Assembly: GCA_002529455.1 (NCBI GenBank)
Contig: NYMS01000048.1
Coordinates: 496,001-560,000, forward strand
Length of the DNA: 64,000 nt
Source of the DNA: Glycomyces fuscus
Lineage (GTDB): Bacteria; Actinomycetota; Actinomycetes; Streptosporangiales; Streptosporangiaceae
Reading direction: 5' to 3'
Within the stretch, counting starts at the first letter, position 1, and every line of letters begins with the position of its first letter. Below the pieces are notes generated by a model. That model saw only the letters and a program-made list of their open reading frames with translations, had not been told where the DNA came from and searched no databases. Made by a program: the position numbers and the translations under genes. Below, piece by piece: positions 39,491 to 47,472 of this stretch.

Positions 39491-40501
39491 TCAGGACACG
39501 GCCGGGACGACGTGGCGCCCGTAGGCGTCGATGACCCCGTCCACGTCGTCGTGCATCGCGTACACCGCGAACTGGTCCACGCCCGCCTCCCGGAGCCGCT
39601 CCAGCCTCTCCAGGTGCGCCTCCACCGGTCCGAGCAGGCAGAACCGGTCGACGATGCCGTCCGGGACGAACGCGGTGTCGGGGTTGTCCGCACGGCCGTG
39701 GTGGCCGTAGTCGTAGCCGTTCCGGGCCCTGACGTAGTCGGTCAGCTCGCGCGGGACCGCGTCGGAGGAGTCGCCGTAGCGGGCGACCAGGTCGGCGACG
39801 TGGTTGCCCACCATCCCGCCGAACCAGCGGCACTGCTCCCGCGCGTGGGCCAGACCCCGCGCGGAGCCGTCGGTGACGTAGGCGGGCGCCGCGACGCACA
39901 CCGTCACCCCGTCGGGGTCGCGCCCGGCGTCGGCCGCGGCCGTCCGCACCGCCCCGACCATCCACTCGGTCAGGTAGGGGTCGGCCAGTTGGAGGATGAA
40001 GCCGTCCGCCTGGCGGCCCGCCAGCTCCAGGGCCCTGGGTCCGTAGGCGCCCATCCACACGGGCAGGGCGCCGTCGCGCACCCACGGCAGGCGCACGGCC
40101 GCGCCGTCCACGTCGGCCTCCCGGCCCTCGGCGAGATCCTTGATCGCGCGCATCGCCCGGGACAGGCGGTCCAGGGTGGCCGGACGGCGTCCCGCCACCC
40201 GCATGGCCGAGTCGCCCCGGCCGATCCCGCACACCGTCCGGTTGCCGAACATGTCGTTCAGGGTGGCGAACAGGGAGGCGGTCACCTCCCAGGCGCGCGT
40301 GCCCGGGTTGGTCACCATGGGCCCCACGACCAGGTCGCGGGTGCGTTCCAGGACGCGGCTGTAGACGACGAAGGGCTCCTGCCAGAGCACGACCGAGTCG
40401 AAGGTCCACCCGTGGGTGAAGCCGTACCCCTCCGCGCGGACCATCCGCTCGACCAGCAGGTCGGCGGGCGGGTCGGTCTGGAGGACGAGTCCGATGTCCA
40501 T
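39491..40501 (-). CDS. luciferase-like (LLM class) flavin/F420-dependent oxidoreductase
   Basis: The 336-aa product has the TIM-barrel pattern of LLM enzymes (MDIGLVLQTDPPADLLVERM, VVGPMVTNPGTRAWEVTAS, GIGRGDSAMR, PVWMGAYGPRALELAGRQAD). Family members use F420 or FMN; the cofactor here is inferred to be F420 because actinomycetes make it. It sits 15 nt after the dihydropyrimidinase gene. No dihydropyrimidine dehydrogenase gene is seen nearby, so it is a candidate for a pyrimidine reduction or oxygenation step. Substrate unproven. Confidence 0.8.
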   Translation of the reverse strand: MDIGLVLQTDPPADLLVERMVRAEGYGFTHGWTFDSVVLWQEPFVVYSRVLERTRDLVVGPMVTNPGTRAWEVTASLFATLNDMFGNRTVCGIGRGDSAMRVAGRRPATLDRLSRAMRAIKDLAEGREADVDGAAVRLPWVRDGALPVWMGAYGPRALELAGRQADGFILQLADPYLTEWMVGAVRTAAADAGRDPDGVTVCVAAPAYVTDGSARGLAHAREQCRWFGGMVGNHVADLVARYGDSSDAVPRELTDYVRARNGYDYGHHGRADNPDTAFVPDGIVDRFCLLGPVEAHLERLERLREAGVDQFAVYAMHDDVDGVIDAYGRHVVPAVS

Positions 40502-40516
40502 GTGCTGTCCTCCCGT

Positions 40517-41926
40517 TCAGACCAGGTACTGGCAGGTGGACCGGGGCACGTACCGGCCGTGCCCGGCCTCGCCCAGGTAGGCGCCGCGGTCCACCACGAC
40601 CCGGCCGCGCGAGAGCACGGTGCGGGCCCGGCCGGTGACCCGCCTGCCCTCGTAGGCCGAGTAGTCCACGTTCATGTGGTGCGTCTCGGCCGACAGGACC
40701 TGCTCGGCGCCGGGGTCGTAGACCACGATGTCGGCGTCCGAGCCCGGACAGATCGTGCCCTTGGCCGGGTACAGGCCGAACATGCGGGCCGGGGTGGCGC
40801 AGGCGATCTCGATCCACCGGCGCCTGCCGATGCGGCCGTCCACCACGGCCTGGTGCAGCAGGTCCATGCGGTGTTCGACCCCGGGCATGCCGTTGGGGAT
40901 CTTCGAGAAGTCGCCCCGGCCCAGGTCCTTCTGCCCGGCGAAGCAGAACGGGCAGTGGTCGGTGGAGACCACGGACAGGTCGTTGGTGCGCAGCGCCCGC
41001 CACAGGTGCTCCTGGTGCTCCCGGGGCCGCAGCGGTGTGGAGCACACGTACTTGGCGCCCTCGAAGCCGGGCTCGGCGAGGTTGTCGGCGGACAGGAACA
41101 GGTACTGGGGGCAGGTCTCGCCGAACACGTTGAGACCCATCCCGCGCGCCCGGGCCAGCTCCTCCACCGCCTCCCGGGCCGAGACGTGCACCACGTACAG
41201 CGGCGCGCCCGCCACGCGGGCGAGCTGGACGGCGCGGTGGGTGGCCTCCGACTCCAGCAGGGCCCTGCGCACCTCGCCGTGGTACCTCGGTTCGGTCCTG
41301 CCCTCGGCCAGGGCCTGCTCGACCAGCACGTCGATGGCGATGCCGTTCTCGGCGTGCACCATGGTCAGCGCGCCGTTGGCGGCGCCGCGCTGCATGGCGC
41401 GCAGGATCTGGCCGTCGTCGCTGTAGAACACGCCCGGGTAGGCCATGAACAGCTTGAACGAGGTCACGCCCTCGTCGACGAGGGCGTCCGTCTCCTTCAG
41501 GGAGGACTCGTCGACGTCGGAGAGGATGGCGTGGAAGGCGTAGTCCACGGCGCAGTTGCCCTCGGCCTTGGCCATCCACGCGTCCACGCCCGCGCGCACC
41601 GGCTCCCCGGGGCGCTGGACGGCGAAGTCGACGATGGTGGTGGTGCCGCCCCAGGCCGCGGCCCGGGTGCCGGTCTCGAAGGTGTCGGAGGAGGAGGTGC
41701 CGCCGAACGGCATCTCCATGTGGGTGTGGCCGTCCACCCCGCCGGGGACGACGTAGTGGCCGGAGGCGTCGATGACCTCGGCGCCGCTGTCGGCCCAGGA
41801 GCGGGCGGCGTCGGTGCCGCGCAGCGCGAGCGCGGCCACCCTCTCCCCCTCCACGAGGACGTCGGCCTCGGCCTCCTCGGACGCGGTGACGACCAGGCCG
41901 CCGCGGATGACGGTGCGTCGTTCCAT
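40517..41926 (-). CDS. dihydropyrimidinase / D-hydantoinase
   Basis: It hydrolyses the ring of dihydrouracil, dihydrothymine or 5-substituted hydantoins. The 469-aa amidohydrolase has every metal-site residue: H67 and H69 (DGHTH), the carbamylated K158 (SFKLFMAYPG), H191 (VHAENG), H247 (VVHVSA) and D323 (STDHCPF). It lies 15 nt after the ureidopropionase gene, whose product would act on the ring-opened substrate. Whether the natural substrate is pyrimidine or hydantoin cannot be decided from sequence. Confidence 0.93.
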   Translation of the reverse strand: MERRTVIRGGLVVTASEEAEADVLVEGERVAALALRGTDAARSWADSGAEVIDASGHYVVPGGVDGHTHMEMPFGGTSSSDTFETGTRAAAWGGTTTIVDFAVQRPGEPVRAGVDAWMAKAEGNCAVDYAFHAILSDVDESSLKETDALVDEGVTSFKLFMAYPGVFYSDDGQILRAMQRGAANGALTMVHAENGIAIDVLVEQALAEGRTEPRYHGEVRRALLESEATHRAVQLARVAGAPLYVVHVSAREAVEELARARGMGLNVFGETCPQYLFLSADNLAEPGFEGAKYVCSTPLRPREHQEHLWRALRTNDLSVVSTDHCPFCFAGQKDLGRGDFSKIPNGMPGVEHRMDLLHQAVVDGRIGRRRWIEIACATPARMFGLYPAKGTICPGSDADIVVYDPGAEQVLSAETHHMNVDYSAYEGRRVTGRARTVLSRGRVVVDRGAYLGEAGHGRYVPRSTCQYLV

Positions 41927-41941
41927 GTCCGGCCCCGCCCC

Positions 41942-42784
41942 TCAGCCCTGGACCAGCGGGCCGTAGGCGTCGGGCCTGCGGTCGCGGTAGAAGGCCCACT
42001 GCCGGCGGACCTCGTCGACCATGTCCAGGTCCAGGTCGCGCACGACCAGCTCGGGGGAGATGTCGGAGGCGACGTCGCCGACGAACTGCCCGCGCGGGTC
42101 CGCGAAGTAGCTGGTGCCGTAGAAGTCGTTGTCGCCGTACTCCTCCACGCCCACGCGGTTGATCGCGGCGACGAAGTAGGCGTTGGCCACGGCCGCGGCG
42201 GTCTGCTCCAGCTTCCACAGGTGGGCGGACAGGCCGCGGCTGGTCGCGGACGGGTTGTACACCAGCTGGGCCCTGGCCAGTCCCAGGGCCCGCCAGCCCT
42301 CGGGGAAGTGGCGGTCGTAGCAGATGTAGACGCCGATGCGCCCGGCGGCGGTGTCGAAGACCGGCCAGCCGAGGTTGCCGGGGCGGAAGTAGTACTTCTC
42401 CCAGAAGCCGTGGACCTGCGGGATGTGGTGCTTGCGGTACTTGCCGAGGTAGCTGCCGTCGGCGTCGACGACCGCGGCGGTGTTGTAGTAGAAGCCCGGG
42501 GACTCCACCTCGAAGACCGGCAGGACCATCACCATGCCCAGCTCCCTGGCCAGGGCGCTGAACCGGGTGACGGTGGGGCCGTCGGGCACGGCCTCGGCCC
42601 AGCGGTGGTGCGCGGGGTCCTGCACCTGGCAGAAGTAGGGGGCGTTGAACACCTCCTGGAAACCGATCACCCGGGCACCCCGCGCGGCGGCGTCGCGCGC
42701 GTGTTTCTCGTGGACGGCGAGCATGGATTCGGTGTCGCCCGTCCATTCGGCCTGGACGAGTGCGGCACGGACGTTGTGCGGCAT
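41942..42784 (-). CDS. beta-ureidopropionase (nitrilase superfamily)
   Basis: It hydrolyses N-carbamoyl-beta-alanine (or N-carbamoyl amino acids) to the amino acid, CO2 and ammonia. The 280-aa product starts at ATG 42784 (MPHNVRAALVQAEW); a long upstream extension was rejected. The catalytic triad is E44 (GFQEVFNAPYF), K118 (KYRKHHIP) and C155 (YICYDRHFPE). It is the first gene of the pyrimidine cluster and has a strong promoter about 100 nt upstream. Confidence 0.92.
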   Translation of the reverse strand: MPHNVRAALVQAEWTGDTESMLAVHEKHARDAAARGARVIGFQEVFNAPYFCQVQDPAHHRWAEAVPDGPTVTRFSALARELGMVMVLPVFEVESPGFYYNTAAVVDADGSYLGKYRKHHIPQVHGFWEKYYFRPGNLGWPVFDTAAGRIGVYICYDRHFPEGWRALGLARAQLVYNPSATSRGLSAHLWKLEQTAAAVANAYFVAAINRVGVEEYGDNDFYGTSYFADPRGQFVGDVASDISPELVVRDLDLDMVDEVRRQWAFYRDRRPDAYGPLVQG

Positions 42785-43098
42785 GTGTTCCTCGTTCCTG
42801 AGTGTGCGCCGCCTGAGCGGGCGAGAACGGTTGGTACGTCCGCGTATGTCCTGCTGGCACGGTGGTGCGAGCGGGTGGTGCGCGTGCCGTCGCACCTTAG
42901 GTAACGTTGAATGGCCGGTCAATGTCCGACATCCGCGCTCTCCGAATGCGTCGGTGTGAAGGAATTGATCGACCATGCCCTTTCGGGGTGCGATGTCCTT
43001 TCTGGGGCGCGGAGAACTTCGGAGGAAGAGGCATGTTTTCCGGTCTTTTCCCGACGAATTTCGGATGGGGGCACACACCCCTCCCGGCCGCCGTGCGG
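42785..43098. other. promoter region of the pyrimidine cluster
   Basis: No gene is seen in these 314 bp. They hold the minus-strand promoter at 42894-42922 and its leader of about 100 nt, and the 3' side of the small proline-rich gene. Confidence 0.6.
42894..42922 (-). promoter_or_regulatory. promoter of the ureidopropionase-hydantoinase operon
   Basis: Read on the minus strand: TTGACC (42922-42917), a 17-nt spacer and TAAGGT (42899-42894). This is a near-consensus housekeeping promoter, 110 nt before the ATG. Confidence 0.75.
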
Positions 43099-43443
43099 TC
43101 AGGCGGCGGGGCGGGCCCCGCTGACGGACGCGCCGCCGTGCCCGAGGGGCCCGTCCGCGCCCTCGCTCCGCTCCCCGCGGTCGTCGAAGACGAAGACGAC
43201 GAGCAGGACCAGGACCACCCCCAGGAGGAACAGGCCGCCGCAGCCCAGGCCCAGGAACAGCCAGGGGGAGCGCCCCCCGGGGCCTCCGGGCTCCCCCGGG
43301 CGGCCGGAGCCGTGCGGGGGCGGCGGACCCGCGGGGGGCTGCCAGCCGGTGGGCGGCATGCCCCCGGGAGGGGGGCCCACGGGCGGCTGGGGCTGGTCGC
43401 GGTCCGGGTGTCCGTCGCTGGGACCGTGCGGGGGCTGGCTCAT
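43099..43443 (-). CDS. small proline-rich single-pass membrane protein
   Basis: The product is 114 aa and not recognised. Residues 1-58 are Pro/Gly-rich (repeated PPGG and PPPP motifs), followed by one strong transmembrane helix (WLFLGLGCGGLFLLGVVLVL) and a short charged tail after FDDRGERSEG. It resembles in layout the larger proline-rich protein at 23045-24985. It diverges from the flavodoxin-like gene across a long palindrome. Confidence 0.55.
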   Translation of the reverse strand: MSQPPHGPSDGHPDRDQPQPPVGPPPGGMPPTGWQPPAGPPPPHGSGRPGEPGGPGGRSPWLFLGLGCGGLFLLGVVLVLLVVFVFDDRGERSEGADGPLGHGGASVSGARPAA

Positions 43444-43505
43444 GGCGGGGCCTGGCTTTCTGCTGCGGTCGGCGGTTGCGCGCCGGTGCCGGGTGGCGCC
43501 GTGCG

Positions 43506-43537
43506 GGAGGCGGCGGCGCGCCGCCGCCTCCTAGTGT
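43506..43537 (+). promoter_or_regulatory. 26-bp perfect palindrome and leaderless -10 box
   Basis: Positions 43506-43531 are a perfect 13+13 palindrome with no spacer. It is followed immediately by TAGTGT (43532-43537), which ends 7 nt before the ATG of the flavodoxin-like gene, a leaderless arrangement. The palindrome occupies the -35 zone between two divergent genes and could be an operator or an RNA hairpin for the other strand. Confidence 0.5.
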
Positions 43538-43544
43538 GGGGGAC

Positions 43545-44003
43545 ATGGCACGACTGCTCATCGTTCACCACACGGTCTCGCCCGCCACCCAGGAGCTGTT
43601 GGGCGCGGTCCTGGACGGCGCCCGCGACGACGACGTCGAGGGGGTCGAGGTGCGGGCCGAGACGGCGCTGTCGGCCACGGCCAGCGACCTGCTCGGCGCC
43701 GACGCCGTCATCCTGGGGACCCCGGCCAACATCGGGTACATGTCGGGCGCCCTCAAGGTCTTCTTCGACACGGTCTTCTACCCCGCCCAGAGCGCGACCG
43801 AGGGGCTGCCCTACGCGCTGTACGTGCACGGGGACAACGACACCTCCGGCGCGGTCCGCGCGGTCGAGTCGATCGCCAAGGGCATGGGGTGGGAGCGGCA
43901 CCGCCCGCCGGTCACCGTGACGGGCCGCCCGGCGGCGCGGGACCGCGAGGCCTGCTGGGAACTGGGCGCGGTCACCGCCCTCGCCGCCCTGGAGCGCGCC
44001 TGA
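43545..44003 (+). CDS. flavodoxin-like NAD(P)H/FMN protein
   Basis: The 152-aa product has the flavodoxin fold order: ARLLIVHHTVSPATQELL (phosphate loop), then ADAVILGTPANIGYMSGALKVF, where the GTP-x-NIGYMSG segment would contact the isoalloxazine ring, and YALYVHGDNDTSG. Such proteins reduce quinones or act as FMN reductases. It begins at ATG 43545 and is probably leaderless; extension to 43476 was discarded. Partner unknown. Confidence 0.75.
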   Translation: MARLLIVHHTVSPATQELLGAVLDGARDDDVEGVEVRAETALSATASDLLGADAVILGTPANIGYMSGALKVFFDTVFYPAQSATEGLPYALYVHGDNDTSGAVRAVESIAKGMGWERHRPPVTVTGRPAARDREACWELGAVTALAALERA

Positions 44004-44113
44004 CCGGGCTCCGGCGCCGGGGCCGCATGTGTCGTGTCCGCTTCGGATAGCTTCGTGTCGTTCATCCCGCCGCCCCAGGGTGCGGCGCTCACGGTACGGA
44101 ACGGACATCCCCC

Positions 44114-44692
44114 ATGTACGAGGCGTCCACTGCCCAACCCCTTCCGGAGAGCGGCACGACCGTCCGCAACCGGGCCTTCGCCGCCCTGGGCGGGCTCCTC
44201 GCGGCCTCTGCTCTGGCTGTGAACTCCGTCCTGGCCACCATCGCCGTCGGGGACATCTGGATGGGCTGGCTGTTCGCCGGACTCGGCTGCGTCCTGGCCT
44301 ACCTCCCCGGCTTCCGCCCCAGGGTGCGCCTGACGGAGGAGGGCCTCGACATCCGGGACGTCTTCCTGCGCCACTTCGTCCCCTGGAGGGACGTGGTGAC
44401 GCTGGACGCCGAGGGCAGGGGCCGCTTCGTCGTCGGCCTCGGTGACGGGAGGGTGATCTCCCAGGTCCACTACGGGACCTCGCTCCACGGCGACCTGGTC
44501 CGCTACCGGCACCACCGGCGGGCGGTCCGCGAGGTCGAGCGCTGGCGTGCCCGGTACTCCGGCGCGGAGGCGACCGGGGGCGCCGGGGCCGGGTCGCGAA
44601 GGAGCTCTCCCGCGGGCGCCTGCCTCGCCGTGTTCCTCCTGGGGCAGATTCCGGTCCTCGTGGGCCTGGTGGTCCACCACCTCGGCGGCTGA
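44114..44692 (+). CDS. PH-domain-like membrane protein
   Basis: The 192-aa product has two N-terminal helices (about 24-42 and 46-66) and a beta-rich stretch resembling bacterial PH domains (RVRLTEEGLDIRDVFL, then VPWRDVVTLDAEG). One C-terminal helix follows (CLAVFLLGQIPVLVGLVVHH). Family members are small actinobacterial envelope proteins without known activity. The bases before the ATG (GGACATCCCCC) recur before a second PH-like gene at 56618, suggesting related origin. Confidence 0.6.
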   Translation: MYEASTAQPLPESGTTVRNRAFAALGGLLAASALAVNSVLATIAVGDIWMGWLFAGLGCVLAYLPGFRPRVRLTEEGLDIRDVFLRHFVPWRDVVTLDAEGRGRFVVGLGDGRVISQVHYGTSLHGDLVRYRHHRRAVREVERWRARYSGAEATGGAGAGSRRSSPAGACLAVFLLGQIPVLVGLVVHHLGG

Positions 44693-44722
44693 CCCCTGCG
44701 GCGCCCGCCGCGGCTGCGGGGG
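44693..44722 (+). terminator. hairpin after the PH-like gene
   Basis: CCCCTGC (44693-44699) pairs with GCGGGGG (44716-44722, one G-T pair) and an inner GGCG/GCC arm can form. It starts right after the stop codon. Confidence 0.45.
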
Positions 44723-45010
44723 CGTGCGAGCGGCCGGGAAGCCGGAAAAGGGCGGGAAAGTCTGGGTAAGGGGTTGGCTGGGACGGTGTCGGACGCGGCG
44801 TGGCGTTTTCGCCGACTTCGACCACCAGGTCAGGATGGACACCGGTCGTCGGGAAAGCGGGGAGGCGCACCCGCCCCGTCCGGCGCCGCAGACCTTCCGT
44901 CCGCCCGCGAGCACCCTCCCCTGACAGGACCGAGCCCCCGACCCAGGCCCACCGCGTGGCCGCCCACTGGCCCAAGTCCTCAGGCCGCGCGGTGCTTCTT
45001 TCCGAGGTGG
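44723..45010. other. non-coding stretch between converging genes
   Basis: No supported gene or clear signal is seen between the PH-like gene hairpin and the palindrome that ends the aminopropyltransferase operon. Confidence 0.5.
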
Positions 45011-45030
45011 CGCCGGTCCGCGGACCGGCG
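45011..45030 (-). terminator. 20-bp palindrome ending the aminopropyltransferase operon
   Basis: CGCCGGTCCG joined directly to CGGACCGGCG, a perfect palindrome lying against the stop codon of the minus-strand gene at 45031. Confidence 0.65.
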
Positions 45031-46596
45031 TCAGTAGCCCCGCCAGGCCCCCTGGTGGTAACCGATGACCCTCGGGTACATGAGGGTCGACTCCTCCACG
45101 TCTTCCTCGCGGCGGTCCTTGGGGAAGACCTGGGCGGCCTCCAGCAGGGCCGTGTCCAGGAAGCGCAGGGGCGGCGCGTCCTCGGGGACGCGCAGTTCGG
45201 GCGCGGTCGCGGCGGCGGTGAGGTAGAAGCCCCAGTTGCCGAAGGAGGGTACGTCCACGTTGTAGGGGGTGGCCGCCAGGTCCGCCTCCTCCAAGGAGTC
45301 GCCCACGCTCCAGTAGGCCTCCGGGGCGAAGAAGGGCGAACCGGCCTGCACGACCATGCGCCCCTCCTCGGACAGGGCGTGGCGCAGGAGCGAGTAGAAC
45401 TCGACCGAGTAGAGCTTGGCGGTGCCCACGTCGTCCCCGTCCGGGAGGTCGGCGATGACCACGTCGAACTCCTCCCGGTTGTCGCGCAGCCACTGGAAGG
45501 CGTCGGCGTTGACCACCTCCAGCCGCGGGTCCTCGAAGGAGTGCTCGTTGAGGCTGCTGAGCACCGGGTCGGTCGAGGCCAGCTCGACCACGGCCGGGTC
45601 CAGGTCCACGAGGGTCGCCGAGGACACGTCGTCGTAGGCGAGGATCTCGCGCAGGGCCAGGCCGTCGCCGCCGCCCAGGACCAGCACGTCCTCGTGCGGC
45701 CCCGCCATCGCCGGGTGCACCAGCGACTCGTGGTAGCGGTACTCGTCCAGGGTGGAGAACTGGAGGCTCCCGTTGAGGAACAGGCGCACGTCCTCGCCGT
45801 CGAGGGACCGGGTGAGCACGATCTCCTGGTACTCGGAGCGCTCGGCGTGCACGATCGGGTCCCGGTACAGCGCCTGCCGGGCGTCCACCTCGAACTGGTC
45901 GGCGTAGAGGTAGGCCAGGCCGAGCACCGCGATGATCAGCGCCAGGCCCACGCTCAGGCCCGCGTAGGCGCGCCGGGTCAGCTCCGAGCGGAACAGCCAC
46001 AGCACCACCGCGACGCCGACGACCGCGTTGAGCGCGCCCACCATCAGCGTGCCCTTGGGCAGCCCCAGCAGCGGCAGCAGCAGGAACGGGAAGGCCAGGC
46101 CGCCGATCAGGCCGCCCACGTAGTCGGCGGCGAACAGGTCGGCCACCGCGTCGGAGGCGTCCTGCCTGCGGATGCGCTGGATCAGCGTCATCAGCAACGG
46201 GATCTCCATGCCGATGAGGGCGCCGATGGCGAACGCCAGCACCACCAGGGCGGGCTGGTAGGCGGAGAACCAGGCGAACGCCCCGTACAGCAGCAGCACG
46301 GACAGGCCGCCCACGAGCGAGAGCAGACCCTCGATCACCGCGAACGCCAGGGCCGGGTGCGCCTGGAAGCGCTTGGACAGCAGGGACCCCACGCCCATCG
46401 CGAACACCATCACCGACAGCACCACGGAGGCCTGGGTGACGCTGTTTCCCAGCAGGTAGCTGCCGATGGCGACCAGCGCGAGCTCGTACACCAGCCCGCA
46501 GGCGGCGCAGACGAACACCGCCAGCAGCACGAGGAACCGGGCCGCCCTGGCGGGTACCGGTAGTCGGGTCCGTGTGCGGACGGTGCTCTCAGTCAA
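45031..46596 (-). CDS. membrane-embedded polyamine aminopropyltransferase
   Basis: The 521-aa product joins about seven transmembrane helices (residues 20-230) to a spermidine-synthase-type domain. The SAM-site signature is LVLGGGDGLALREIL (G308-G312) followed by the acidic LVDLDP; Y-H-E (288-290) and IADLPDGDD (D383) match the substrate-side positions. Soluble SpeE enzymes transfer aminopropyl from decarboxylated SAM to putrescine; here the reaction would be at the membrane. The start is TTG 46596, with GAAGG 9 nt upstream. It is the last gene of the DUF4178 operon, 70 nt after DUF350. Whether the acceptor is a free polyamine or a protein is open. Confidence 0.85.
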   Translation of the reverse strand: MTESTVRTRTRLPVPARAARFLVLLAVFVCAACGLVYELALVAIGSYLLGNSVTQASVVLSVMVFAMGVGSLLSKRFQAHPALAFAVIEGLLSLVGGLSVLLLYGAFAWFSAYQPALVVLAFAIGALIGMEIPLLMTLIQRIRRQDASDAVADLFAADYVGGLIGGLAFPFLLLPLLGLPKGTLMVGALNAVVGVAVVLWLFRSELTRRAYAGLSVGLALIIAVLGLAYLYADQFEVDARQALYRDPIVHAERSEYQEIVLTRSLDGEDVRLFLNGSLQFSTLDEYRYHESLVHPAMAGPHEDVLVLGGGDGLALREILAYDDVSSATLVDLDPAVVELASTDPVLSSLNEHSFEDPRLEVVNADAFQWLRDNREEFDVVIADLPDGDDVGTAKLYSVEFYSLLRHALSEEGRMVVQAGSPFFAPEAYWSVGDSLEEADLAATPYNVDVPSFGNWGFYLTAAATAPELRVPEDAPPLRFLDTALLEAAQVFPKDRREEDVEESTLMYPRVIGYHQGAWRGY

Positions 46597-46666
46597 CGCG
46601 GGTGCCTTCGTCTGGTGGTGCGGTGGTGCGGGTGCCCGGGGCAGGGGGCCTGTGAGGGGAGGGGCG

Positions 46667-47095
46667 TCAGGTCAGGGCCGCGGCGATGACGACCGCGATC
46701 GCCACGTGCGCGGAGGCGCTGACCCAGGTGGCCGGGTGCGGCTCGTCGTCGCTGATCATCTGGGCGACCTTCGCGGGGACGAGGATGTCGATCAGCACGA
46801 ACGACAGCGCCATCACGCCCAGGCCGATCAGGCCGTAGACGGCGGTCGAGAGCAGGCCGGCGCCCAGGCCGATCTCGGACTCGCTGGAGAGGATCGCCGA
46901 GGTGACCACGATGGCCGATCCCAGCGTGTTCGCGGACACGAGCAGAACCGCGTTGCGGTTGCGGTTCACCCAGATCAGCTCGTGCAGCTTGCCGGGGGTG
47001 AGGAGGTCGGTGAGCAGGTAGCCCAACACGAGGATGACGATGCCCACTCCGCCGTAGGCGAGGGCTCCGAGAGCGTTGAAGAGGATCTCGTTCAT
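46667..47095 (-). CDS. DUF350 membrane protein
   Basis: The 142-aa product has four transmembrane helices (about 8-31, 45-68, 78-105, 120-141) and the DUF350 pattern YGGVGIVILVLGYLLTDLLTP and LSFVLIDILVP in its two halves. YjfL of E. coli, next to a glutathionylspermidine synthase-like gene, belongs to the same family. It lies between a small Gly-rich protein and the aminopropyltransferase, which suggests the family works with polyamine enzymes at the membrane. Confidence 0.85.
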   Translation of the reverse strand: MNEILFNALGALAYGGVGIVILVLGYLLTDLLTPGKLHELIWVNRNRNAVLLVSANTLGSAIVVTSAILSSESEIGLGAGLLSTAVYGLIGLGVMALSFVLIDILVPAKVAQMISDDEPHPATWVSASAHVAIAVVIAAALT

Positions 47096-47154
47096 GGTCC
47101 TGTTCGCAGGTAGGGGATTGAGGTCGACGTGTTCGGAACGTGTGGGGAGGGAGG

Positions 47155-47472
47155 CTACTTGCCGAAGCCGCCGCCTCCGCCGCGGTAGCTGCTGCCGCTA
47201 CCGTCGCTGTTGCTGTTGCTACTGCCGCTACCGCCCCCGGTGCCCCCGCCGAAGAAGAAGAACCCTCCGCCGGAGGATCCCGAGGATCCGTCGCAGTCGT
47301 CGTCGTCATAGCCCTCGATCTGGACCACGTCGTCGTCGGGGCAGTAGTTGTTGCTGTTGTTGGAACAGGCGCTGAGCAGGATCAGGATCAGCAGGATGAC
47401 GCCGACCACGACGAACACCGTGATGATGACGTTCCTGTTGCTGTTGTCCGAGGGCTCCTCGTATGCCTTCAT
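47155..47472 (-). CDS. small acidic and glycine-rich membrane protein
   Basis: The 105-aa product is not recognised. It has one N-terminal helix (IITVFVVVGVILLILILLSAC), a possible lipobox-like end (LLSAC), then NNYCPDDDVV and an Asp run (YDDDDCDG). The C-terminal half is Gly/Ser with FFFFGGG and ends RGGGGGFGK. It starts at ATG 47472, overlapping the DUF2617 stop by 4 nt, so it is surely translated with the operon. The acidic Gly-rich tail makes it a candidate polyamine-binding or polyamine-modified partner; that is inference. Confidence 0.65.
   Translation of the reverse strand: MKAYEEPSDNSNRNVIITVFVVVGVILLILILLSACSNNSNNYCPDDDVVQIEGYDDDDCDGSSGSSGGGFFFFGGGTGGGSGSSNSNSDGSGSSYRGGGGGFGK

Noticed and set aside
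39275-42904. Plus-strand frame of 1209 codons across the pyrimidine cluster
   Set aside because: It spans three well-supported minus-strand genes and their gaps, and has no recognisable domain.
44046-44052. -10 box TAGCTT for the PH-like gene at 44114
   Set aside because: No -35 partner and the distance to the start is not decisive; not enough to list as a promoter.
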